Shown here in pieces: positions 40,301 to 52,300 of a stretch of DNA of 64,000 bases. Within the stretch, counting starts at the first letter, position 1; each line of letters opens with the position of its first letter. The stretch covers positions 67,467,434 through 67,531,433 of the forward strand of contig OZ022506.1 in the NCBI GenBank assembly GCA_963989385.1, written 5' to 3'. A program made the position numbers and the translations under genes. The notes under the pieces are model-generated. The model saw nothing but the letters and a program-made list of their open reading frames with translations, was not told the origin of the DNA and searched no databases. Source of the DNA: Ctena decussata (taxonomy: Eukaryota > Mollusca > Bivalvia > Lucinida > Lucinidae).

Positions 40301-43300
40301 AAAACTCCATAGAGTTTTGGCCATTCTGAGTGCAATAGGGTTAAGTTCACAGCAAAGACTCTGATCAGGCTGGGCAGATGCATACATGCCACTTTGTTTC
40401 TCATGTCACAGCTTTAATGTTGTGGCCACTCACTAGAACTGCATTGGCTTGCCAGTTCTTGTGAATAAATTTAACTCTACCTGTGTTTTACCGAGGCTGT
40501 TCAAAGGTGTAAACGTGGAGAATTGCTACAGAACATTCAAGAATTATTATAGAAATTGTCCTTATTAAGAGCTTTGAAATTAGATGCGGAAGTAAATTTT
40601 ATCTCTCTTGATTGGAGATTTGTTTTTATAAATCTGGGCCCACTTGTTCAAAACTAATGACATTGTTAGTTAATGAGACGTTAAAGTTTTAAATGTTTAT
40701 ACCGTAATCGGCCCTTTAAGCGCCCTGTGCGTAAGCACCCTGTGCGCTTAACTTTTTCAAAATTTCTTATAAGCACACATTTCAACGATTTGTTATATAT
40801 TCAAGGAAACAAATTTAAAGGTTATGCATAGGAGAGAAAAGCTGCTTGTGGTCATAGAAGGATAGCGAAGCTTTACAAATAAAGAATGAAAGATTCTGCA
40901 GCATTTTTCAGCTCTTGTAAACTAGCAAACAAAGGGATAAGCTAATAAAAATATGTGCGCTTATAGTCATATGCCAAAAGGTTACCATGTTGTGAGCTTA
41001 AAGGGGCATGTGCGATAATTAGGTCGAATACGGTATCTCAAATAGGTCAGTACTTTTATTGAAAAATTGTGAGACGCCTTTATATTGCAAAAGCTTCTCA
41101 CATTGTTTCAACAAAAAATATCAATGTACATGTACCGTATTCGACCTAATTAGCCCACATGCCCCTATAAGCGCACATCATGGTAATAAATGAGGCATAT
41201 GACTATAAGGCACATATGTTTACTGGTTTTATCCCTTTTCTGCTGATTTACATGAGCTGAAAAATGCTACAGAATCTTTCACTTTGTAAAGCTTCTCTAT
41301 CTTTCTATGACCATAAGCAGCTTTTCCTTTAAATTTGTTTCCTTCAATACATAATAATTCATTGAATGTGCGCTTATAAGAAAGAAAACTTACTACAAGT
41401 ATTTGACACCATTTTGAAAAAGTTAAGCGCACAGGGTGCTAAAAGGGTCGATTACGGTATTTGACTATAAAGTCATTTGTAATACACTTAACAAGTTGAC
41501 CTCTTAACAAGCTTGTTAGCTAAAGATGCTTTGAGCAACTTGGCCCTGGTTGTTACAAGAGATCGAATAATGCCTCAACATTACTCAAGAAATAATGGTA
41601 AGGCAAGGAAGAATAGTAAGATAAGGTATAATGAATGGTAATACTTAAAAAGGTTTTTACCTTGCATCAGCGATGTGTTTGCAACATTATTTCAATGTTG
41701 TTAGCCAGTTTGGTTTCATATGTGTAAACAAATCATGCATAACATTGGGTATATATTTTTCAGGTGATTGGAAAGAAAGTCTTGGAGGAAGAAGTTCGGT
41801 TTCCTGTAAGTAAATAAAAGTCAAAACTGTAAAGGTGGGTTTACACTGTGATACATGTTGCATGACCTGTCATACAACATGTGTCACTGTGTAAACACAC
41901 CATAAACATATGTTTCATGACACAAATCTGTTGCATGCAACATGTTTAATCAGCTAAACATAATCTGGGTTCGAGGTTATCAAACTTTAGAATAATCTCA
42001 AACTCAGAATAAAGCACACTGATTGGCTGCTTCCGAGCATGTGCTCTGATGCAGCCAATCAGTGTGCTTTATTTTGAGTTTGAGAATGTACTCAAGTTTT
42101 ATAACGCTGGGCCGCGTAGCGCAATCGGTAGGGCACCTGACTCATAAGTCAGAGGTCCTGGGTTCGAAACCCGGTCTGGCCACATACTTTCGTTTCTCCT
42201 TCCGCTGATTCAAGAAGGGCAGTTGTCAGTTACTGGCGAAGGTATGTGCACTTAGTACTGGTTAACCACTTAGGAGGTCTAAGCCTGCCCAGGAATAGTG
42301 TGGTTAGGTTAACTGACCGTCCCGACATGACCTTAGCCATTTACCGTGGACGTTAAGCATCAAATCAACCAACCAAGTTTTATAACCTCTGGGCCTGAAT
42401 GGTTGGATGACACGTGTCCCTGCAACACGTTGCCTTGTGAACCACCTTAATTTAAGAAGGTTGGGGAACATATCTGTGAACAGTGTGGACTCATATCAGT
42501 CTGAGTCTGTGCTGTCTAACTAGAGCCTTTGTTTAGTGCCTGTAGGTTCTGTAGAGTCCATATACGGTGTGTGCAAATGTCAGAAGCTCCAGTCAGACTG
42601 CTGATGAGCAGGCTGGCATGAGCATTAATGGTAAGGGATAATCAAAATGTGCTTGCTCAAGACAGGTGCTTGCTTAACACAGGTACATTTCCATGTATTT
42701 GCCTTTTTCGGGAAATGAAAACATGCTTGCTTAATACAGACACAATTTGGCTACTAAGACAGGTTTCATCACTGTATAAAAAAAAAAAAAAAGAGAAACA
42801 GCTTGATGCAAAAATGCATGTTACCAGTCAGTAACATTGCATGATAATGTTCTGTATAATGCATGTTAACAGTCAGTAACATTGCATGATAATGTTCTGT
42901 ATAATGCATGTTAACAGTCAGTAACATTGCATGATAATGTTCTGTATAATGCATGTTAACAGTCAGTAACATTGCATGATAATGTTCTGCATAATGCATG
43001 TTACCAGTCAGTAACATTGCATGATTATGTTCTGTATAATGCATGTTAACAGTCAGTAACATTGCATGATAATGTTCTGTATAATGCATGTTAACAGTCA
43101 GTAACATTGCATGATAATGTTGTGTATAATGCATGTTAACAGTCAGTAACATTGCATGATTATGTTCTGTATAATGCATGTTAACAGTCAGTAACATTGC
43201 ATGATAATGTTCTGTATAATGCATGTTAACAGTCAGTAACATTGCATGATAATGTTCTGTATAATGCATGTTAACAGTCAGTAACATTGCATGATAATGT

Positions 43301-46300
43301 TCTGTATAATGCATGTTAACAGTCAGTAACATTGCATGATAATGTTCTGTATAATGCATGTTAACAGTCAGTAACATTGCATGATAATGTTCTGTATAAT
43401 GCATGTTAACAGTCAGTAACATTGCATGATTATGTTCTGTATAATGCTTGTTAACAGTCAGTAACATTGCATGATAATGTTCTGTATAATGCATGTTAAC
43501 AGTCAGTAACATTGCATGATAATGTTCTGTATAATGCATGTTAACAGTCAGTAACATTGCATGATAATGTTCTGTATAATGCATGTTAACAGTCAGTAAC
43601 ATTGCATGATAATGTTCTGTATATATAAAACAGTTAACCACTGTTTGCAATAATTGCATCCACTGTAAAATACGACTAGCCATGCTGTGGGTCATAGGGA
43701 CAGATTCTGATCTGATTTTACAAACTGTCATTTTGGAATTGACTCTGAATGAGAAGGGCGGCAAAAGAATAGAAAAGAAAAAACAGTTGTGTTGCTTCCC
43801 CTGAAAAAGTTTTCTTCACTTTAAATTGATGCCGTTCTTACCATAACTGGTTTGACTTCTTATCCATATCTGTACTGGATTTCATCTTTGAATTTTTGAC
43901 AAAACGATCATTTCTGTCAGAGAATACTTTTATAATAAAAAAGTGCACTGCTGTCTAATTTCAGGGTCAAAGTAGTAGTTTTGCTGTTGCCTTGGAGACC
44001 AAACAGCCAATCCATTTAGATGATATTCCTCAGGTAAGTCAGCCTTTCTTTTTCATGATAATGGAGTGATCTATTTCGAGAATTTTGTGTGATGCAACAC
44101 TATGACTTTTGAACTGTCTTGAAATAATGATGGCAGTAATAAGGGGACTATCTGAGGTCATGATTATTTGGCAAAGTCATTGTTCTAAGTAAGTAGGGAG
44201 AACTGACAAGTGATGGACAAAAAAATAGCTTTCATATAGGCATTAGGATGTTATTCGTACAGTCAGCTCTTGATATCTCAGAGTTAAAGTCCATTCCAAA
44301 CTACTTTCAAACTACTGATATCTCACAGTAAATTTTCTGGTCCCAGAAAATTTACTGTGAGATATCAGTAGTTTAAGAAAACAGGACTTGAAATGTAAAT
44401 AAGAAAAAGGAAATTTGTCAATCTTTATTCTTTGATATAAGCGGATACTTTGAGATATCAGTATTCAAGATATCGATAGTTGACTGTTTATGTCATAATG
44501 GGAAACAGAAAAGATGCCTTTAAAATTAATGGCATTAAGAAAGACTTGCTGAATGTAAAGCATTTCAAGAGCATTATTTTGTATATAAATGGCATGAGTA
44601 TTTCATAAAAGAAGGGGTAAACCCATGTTTTAAACCCATGTTTTACACCCATGTTTTAAAAAGGTGGTAAGATATTGTCTGATGTGGAAAATTGCGAAAA
44701 CAATGAAAACAGATTTCCCCTTACAAAGCTCTAGAAACTTTCTGCTTGAAGATGTTTCAGTCATACCATTTAGGTTTTGAACATTTATGGCAGACAAGAT
44801 ATACCATAGAATATTAAAAGTTTTGGGACAAATAGGTTTGAGCAAACAGTGGGTACCCAGATCAGACTGATCCTTTAGGAGCAGTCTGATCAGGGTCTAA
44901 ACTGTTTGCATCTTTTGTCTGCAACAGACCTCTGTAGCCCAATGGATAAGAGCTCTAATTAACATATGGTCTCTCCACTGTGTGTTCAAGCCTCAACCCA
45001 CAAGTGTGAGAAAGCTAACTTCCGCTTATGGAAGGTCAAGTTTTTTTTCCGCGGGATCTCTGATTTTTGTTCACCTCCGCTTAATGATCAGCTCGACATA
45101 AGTTTAAAGCCCGTGATACACGGTAAACCAATTAACATGTTCCTTGTAGTATGAAACTTTTGTTTCTTATTCCTTATGCTGATACACGGTGCAGCTTGAA
45201 ACATGTTCCTTCCCAGGTAATGCCTTGGCAGAAGGCCCTTTTTATCTGCCTTTTCACTTGTTGACTGGACTGCATAATATATGATATCATTGAATACACA
45301 GAGATTGGAATCATGCTTGGATGGGTCATGCAGTTTGAAATAAAAAGAAAAAGTAATGTAAATGCTGATCATAGTGGTTTCATAATACTAGTTTTCTTTT
45401 ATTTAATTCACACTTCTGTTGCTTTGTGACCTGACTTCTGATTGGCTGTTTGGAAGAAGGAACATATTACAAGTTGTATGGAATAGAACAAGTTCTATCC
45501 CAAAATGTGTAGTATATTACTCCAAAAAGTAGCATGATACAGAGTATTAGCACTGGTTAGATGGTACACCTTGTAATATGTTTCAAGGAATATATTACTT
45601 GGTTTACCGTGTATCATGGGCTTAATATTCTTGAAAAAGCCATAAAGCCCCAATCAGAAAAAAAAACAGCTAAAAGAAAGCGCTTTTGTTTGCTGTTCCA
45701 TCTGCCTCTTTTGGACACATTACTGCATTGTAAAATTTTAGGACAGCAACTGTGACTATTTATTGGTGTCCCCATCTTTACAATTTTATCAGTATATGAG
45801 CTGCAACACGAGAAAACCAACAAAGTGGTTGTGCGCCCAGCGCAGACTCAGATCAGCCTGGGCATCCAATCAGACACTTCACAAAGTGCTTAAAGGGTAG
45901 CTAAGGGTCAAAGCTACCCCCATGCGGACAGGGAAGACTCTGATCAGACTGGGCAGGTGCCCAGGATGGTCTGAGTATTCACTGGACGCACAGCCACTTT
46001 GTTGGTTTCCTCGTGTTGCGGCTCATATGTTTATGCAATCTTGTTTCAGGAAAACCTCAAAGGTATAGAGGAAGTGGTGGAGCGATCTCTTCAGTCTTTC
46101 CTATGTGTCCCAGTAACCAGTCGTAGTGATAATAACCTTATAGCCCTTGCTTGTCTTGTAAATAAAACCAATGCAAATAGGTAAGAAAAAGCTTTATGAT
46201 TCCAACTCAACTTTCCAATGCTAATTTAGGGTAATTTGATGGGTCAAGAGCAAACAGAAAACAGCATTTATACCTCTGACAATAAATCTCCTGAGTCAGG

Positions 46301-49300
46301 AATCTGGAACTATGTGGAACTATTGTCTTTGCAACGATTCCTAGGATGCTCAGTATAGTTGACAGATTGGTGATAAAGATGACCAAGTTGGAATTATTAG
46401 AAATGAATTGGATTCTTTTTCGATTTTATCGATGTGTAAATGCTAATAAATCACACACCAAGTTAACGAAAATCCCTGTGAGTGATTCACTGGCATTTAC
46501 ACATCCACAAAAATAAAATCCATTTGTATAATAACAACAGAAAACATTTTGATATGAGCTAAAGAAGAGGCATAAAAACTTTAAGGTTAATTGGAACATT
46601 TCCGGGGAAGGCATTCTTACCATTAAGAGTTTTACTCCCATCATTTGGGGCTTCCCTTTGAAAGGAAAAAAAAAATGCTCTATTAAGTGAGCCCCCATTT
46701 GGGAAGGACCTTATCTTCCTCGGAAGCAAACATGGTATCCTCTTGAAGAAATTGCTAAAAGACCCAGAAAAACGTGGATGCAAATAGCAAAGCTTGCAAA
46801 TAGGAAAGTTGTAGATCAGCCTTGTGTTAGCCTACTAGGTCTTTGCTGTCAGCTGATTAGGGCTTTGGTTTCCATAGATTATTGGGAACAGTGAAGATTT
46901 TAATCAGACCATATGCTTAAGATCTGGGCCTTGTGCTGGTTGCTGACACATTTGAGTAAGGGAGTCCCTCCCTAGGTAAAAAAAGCTTATATGAAAAAAA
47001 AAGGCTCTGATGAGTTCACAGTGTAAGAGTAGTAGGAATATACTAGATTATCTGTGTTGCATATTAGCATCATATTTGATCTGCCGCCTGTATACAAAAT
47101 ATATCATTTTGAGGATTTTTGATGACAATTTGGAGATAATTTATGCTCATTCTTCATAGAATTGTATGTTGTGACTTCTAATCAGAACTGCTGTGGCATA
47201 TAAAAGTGGTTGTTTTTTTAGAGGGCACAGGAGGTGAGAATGCAAGACAGTTATAATTAGAGGTGACAGCATATTATATTAGGGAGAAATAACGATAGAA
47301 AATATATCTCTGACTCATCATCAAAAGCTTTGAATTTTCTTTGCTTTCAGATTTACAGATCGTGATATATCATGTATACAGCAATGTTTCCGGTACACAG
47401 CCACAGTTTTAACCAGCACTATAGCATTCCAGAATGAACGTAGACTTAAAATACAAACACAGGTATGGTAATCACCTTTGAGATTCAGAGCTCAGAATAA
47501 GGGTGGATGTTGATGAAAATTTTGGAATAAGGTTCCTTATTTTCCCAGAAATTAATGTTGTGGTCCCTCATTAGAACTGCCTCACTGAGGCAGTTCTAAT
47601 GAGGAACCACAACATATGTTTTTATGAGAAAAAAAAAACCAACAACTAAATTATCTCAGAATTGACATCAAATCCCCACCCTTTTTGGAGCTATGAACAG
47701 TTTTAATATTTAGATATGCAATAAGGCATCATTGTCTAATTGGTTTCAGAAAGCAATTTCCACTTGTATACAATTAAGAATGTTTTGTTCTCAATAAAGG
47801 ACAGCAAATAATGCTATGAGCTGCATGTTGAGAATATTCAAAATTTGAAGGCTCAAATTAACATATAGACGTGAGCAGTCTGATCTTCGCATACAGAAAA
47901 TAGCAAAAACAAAAATTGTACATAGAAGGTGTCAGAAATTGAATGGCGCATACCTTGAAAAACTCAGCATAATCGCAGACTGGTCTTGATATCCATTGTA
48001 TTTATATGGCCTTTGGCAGGTTTTTCGTGACATTGCTGAAATTGTTCAGAGGTTCATTAAATATACCAAACAAAAAAAGAAACGCACACAGTATTATTTT
48101 GGTATTTTCTTGGAAATTGCAAAGACTTTAAGAAAATATAACATATAGTGTTAGAGGTAGACATTCGGACAGTTCAACCCGAAAATTTGATTTAATTGTG
48201 TCAATTCAGTACTTTGTGACGGGTCTCTGAACAAGGCAGGGGTCAGTTTTCAATATCACAGTTTTCAATAAGCGGTGTAACCTCCCTTGGTTCGTATGCA
48301 TGCCATATATCTTTCGCGCATAGAACTGATGATAGTCCAAATCGAATGCTGAGGAATCGCATTCCATTCTTGACGTAAAGCAGCGACTATTTGCTGACGT
48401 GTTTTGACGTTTAAAACACAAGCAAAACTCACTTACAATATCCAAATACACATTTGTACTCTACAGTCCATGCAGACAGTAAGCTTGAAAAAACGCATGG
48501 AAATCCTTGTCAACGATTTCATTAATGCTTATTTTTTCATGCATATGGAAGGTACAGATACTAGTCTACGCCATGATGAAGTTTGAACGAGATTTCATTA
48601 GAAATACGGATTTATAGACATTTTCTAATCATGCTTTAATAGGTAAATTAAAGAGTAAAATCTTACTTTGTGCGTTTCTTTTTTTGTTTGGTATAATATA
48701 TGTACATTTTTAGCTTCCCTATTTTTACAAAAGCTAAGATTGTACTGTCATCAGTTTGAGCGTTGGGGGCTACTCCTGTTAAATGTTGTACTTGAATTTT
48801 GTTAACATGATTAGGAAGGAATGGCAGTTTCAGGCACTGAAAGAATGGAGATCTCATATGCATCAAACATACAAATGGTATATGTGGGGACTGCAACAGA
48901 CAAAAATTTACGCAGTTTACACAGGCAACAGACAGTTTAATTTGAACAACAGCGACATCGATTGCAGTCATTTGAGTAAAATGATCTTCAAGTTACCACT
49001 CTAACACCACTCCTGCTAATGTCAGACAGCATGATGTAATCTACAGAGTGCATGATATACTTAGAATTTTTGGGGGTAAAAATTGGCATTGATGTGACCC
49101 GGTGATATGCAAAACAGGAATGAATATAAAGACACATTCAGGTATAAGGGTACACAATATTTTTCCATCATTTTTACTAAGGGAAAGAACTTTTGTTAAT
49201 TCCTGTTTTCTTCCTTCCAGACAAAGCTCTTTCAAAAGGAGATCTACTCTTATAGGAAAGAATTTGCTCCTAGAGGAGCAAATTCTTTCCTTTAAGAGTT

Positions 49301-52300
49301 GAATCTCATTTAGAAGGGAGAGAAAAATGAAAATGTCAGAGTTGCTCCCCCTTAAAGTGTACCAATTCACCTTACTTTGTTGAAAACAACCTTACCAAGA
49401 GGAATAATAAGAAAGTGTAATAATTTTTCTCCCAAAAATTTTAAGTTTTCCGAAGCTGTGTTGATTTCAGAATTCTCACCATTGCAGTGTTCAGGCTAAT
49501 GTCAGACAGCCTGATGCATTTTGTATTGGTCTTCTCACATTTTATACTCTGAAACTGGCGGCCTAATGTGGTAGGGATGAAGAAAAATGTTGACAGACCT
49601 CATCAGATGTTCATTACCATTGATGTTTAGTGAAGTAGTTTATTGTCAGGAAAAACGTCAATTTATAATGATTTTTTTATCAGCAGTACTTTTAAAGTAC
49701 AGGCAGAAAGTGATGTTGTTGACTGCATTTCACTTAGGGAAGTAGATTCAGATCAGATTGCACTTTGCCATTAAGTTAACAGTTTCTTGTCACACCTACT
49801 TTAGCAAGGTGTGATATAGTCCTGGGGCCGTATTCATAAAACAACTTAAGTCGCTGCTATGCTGTTGCTAAGGGTAAATTTCTATGTTGGAGATTCCCTA
49901 CAACTATGAAATTTGGTCTGGAGGAACAGTCTTCCAAAGACTGTTCCTCCAGAGCAAATTTCATAGTTGTAGGGAATCTCCTTTATAGATATTTAGCCTT
50001 AGCAACAGCATAGTAACGACTTAAGTGGCTTTATGAATACGGCCCCTGTAGTTTTCCATCCATCAATTTGTTTGTCTGTTCATCCATAGATTCACAGTTT
50101 ACGTCGACTTGAACATTTAAGTCCATTCAGTTGAAACAACTTCACTTCCCAAATTGACAATCTAAGATGGCTGCCATTCTTCGTTACTAAAATAAGTAAA
50201 AAATGGGAAACAGAAATTTCTCATGAAGTACCAGTGATTTTGACTAAATATATGTCAAAATGATGCTTTCATTTAGTTCTTAATATAAAGGAGCGAAGCA
50301 GGTGCGACATAGTGTTCAGTGGAATTCTTGTGTTTTATCTGCAGCTGTCAGAAATCAAGATGTAGGTACCATATTTCTTTGGCCATCAGAGTGGGGTTTA
50401 TCCCCTCTTAAAAATAACCCCAAGTATTTGAATCAGTCTTCTGTATATTCTGCTTAAAGACAAGTTTATCTCTTCCAAATATATCCCAAAGTCCAGAGCC
50501 ATTTTATATAGGACATAATTATGTAGATGTTTGGCATTGATTTAGAGAGAAAAAGCCCTAATTTTATAACAGAATAAAAAGACTATTCCTTAGAGACACC
50601 TTTCTGCAAAATTCTTCAATATAACTTCTGAGTTTGCAAGTGGACTTGTATAAATTCAACAAAGATGCAGGTTTATATTTTGTATCTCAGAGCCTTGACA
50701 GTTTTTGGCTTGCTTGTATGAAACTACAGGAAGAGCTTATGTTGTCACTCTGGCACTCGAAGTGTCCGCATTGGCTGTTTTGGTTAAATATTTTATGTGA
50801 TGAGCAAGCCATTGTTAGGTTAGCTATCCTGTATCCAGACTAGGGCTTCTACGTTTACAAAATATTGTAAACGTTTACACGAGCGCTAGAAAACGAAACC
50901 ATTCCGTTTAAACGACCATTACCGTTGAAATTTTATTTTTGGTATCGGACATCTATGAGACGCCCCCCATACCTTATAATTATTATAATTATGTTACCCC
51001 AGTGACATCCAATAATGCACTGTCATTTTCGGGGGTCAACTCGAGGTTTACAGTAACCGAAGGTATTAAAAAAGAAAACGTATTTACTACATTGTATTGA
51101 CCAATTTCCGATGACAGCAATTACTTCCACCATATTTGATAATTGCATGGGTTAGATTTATAAAACGTTGGACATAATTATCCTGTTAATTGATAATTAC
51201 GGTCAACGTTACAAGCTGCAATTATCTCACCTTCGTGGTAAGCTTATCCTATGAAACACAAGTACCGAGATAGTCCTATTTTTTTTTTATTGCACAACAC
51301 GTGTTGTCGGCAGACATAACCTTTCCTTTGATCTGTACCCTATAAAATTAGCTGCTGATTATGACGTAACACTTTTCTGGCAAAACGTGTACATGTCATG
51401 CTTTGCGTAAGGTACACAGAGGTTAGAAAATAAAGATTTTAATAGCTGTTTCCGAGGACGCCATCAAGTACATTCGGTTAAAACTGACTACTGACGACTG
51501 TATAAGACATTATAACTTGTTGGTGGTTTACCAGGTGTTCAGGTTCGGTTAAACGATGTATGAATTTTGTAAACGTTTAGCACATATACACGAACCATTA
51601 CCGTTTATCCGTGTAAACGTAGAAGCCCTAATCCAGACAGGTATTGTTGTACCAGTCAATTGTGGAATCTTCCAGTCTTAAGTTCTGTGTATATCCTGTC
51701 TTCCAGTAAAACTTCAGTGTCAGCTGTTCATGGTATGAGGTAGTCAAAATCGGAGTTAGCAGAGAGATATGTTTCAGGAAAGTTTTGCAAACAGTAAAAG
51801 TTTGTTCAGCCTGCTTATCCATGTTACCAGGTTGCAGGCTTCTGTGCAGACAAATATCTTTTGCTTAAAGAAAGTCATTAACAGTTATGGAAAGATATGC
51901 AGGCTGGTCTATGCTTGCTTTTAAATAGCAGTAAAACTCTTTTTCTGTATGAACTAGCTGTGTGTTTAGGTGAATGGGTGTCTTCACAACATGACAAAAC
52001 CAACAAAGTGATGTGCGCACCCAGCAAAGTCTCAGATTAGCCTAGGCATCCACCCAGTCTGATCAGAGGCTTTGCTGTCACTATGCAGCTAGATTAGACA
52101 CTTATCTACCCTTTAAGTGCACAGCAAAGACTGGTCAGAATGGGCAACTGCCCAGGCTGATCTGAGTCCTCGCTGGGCACACATGTCACTTTGTTAGTTT
52201 TGTCATGTCATGGCTAATTTGTTCAAATAGAGATGACTTTTATAACTTTCTATTTGCTTTCCTGGATAAAGAGGCCCTTCCAGAATGGGGTTTGCTCTTG

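Larger units (their letters stand above)
40636..41546. mobile_element. GGGCC-TTGTTCAAAA MITE, copy 2, hosting two inserted MITEs
   Basis: The left arm GGGCCCACTTGTTCAAAACT and right arm TGCTTTGAGCAACTTGGCCC match 58880-59073. The element is interrupted twice by ACCGTATTCGACC MITEs in opposite orientation. Confidence 0.75.

Noticed and set aside
41229..41432. 67-codon minus-strand ORF
   Set aside because: It lies wholly inside the second ACCGTATTCGACC MITE, and the inverted partner has a broken version.
42109..42181. tRNA-Met gene
   Set aside because: The acceptor and D stems are mispaired, it lies at the head of a SINE with a target duplication, and the same body follows another tRNA-like head at 28244-28499.
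42769..43764. 331-codon minus-strand ORF
   Set aside because: It is only the 45-bp tandem repeat read through; the unit is a multiple of three, so the frame stays open without selection.
48783..49004. 73-codon ORF
   Set aside because: No recognisable domain, splice context or repeat of known coding origin.
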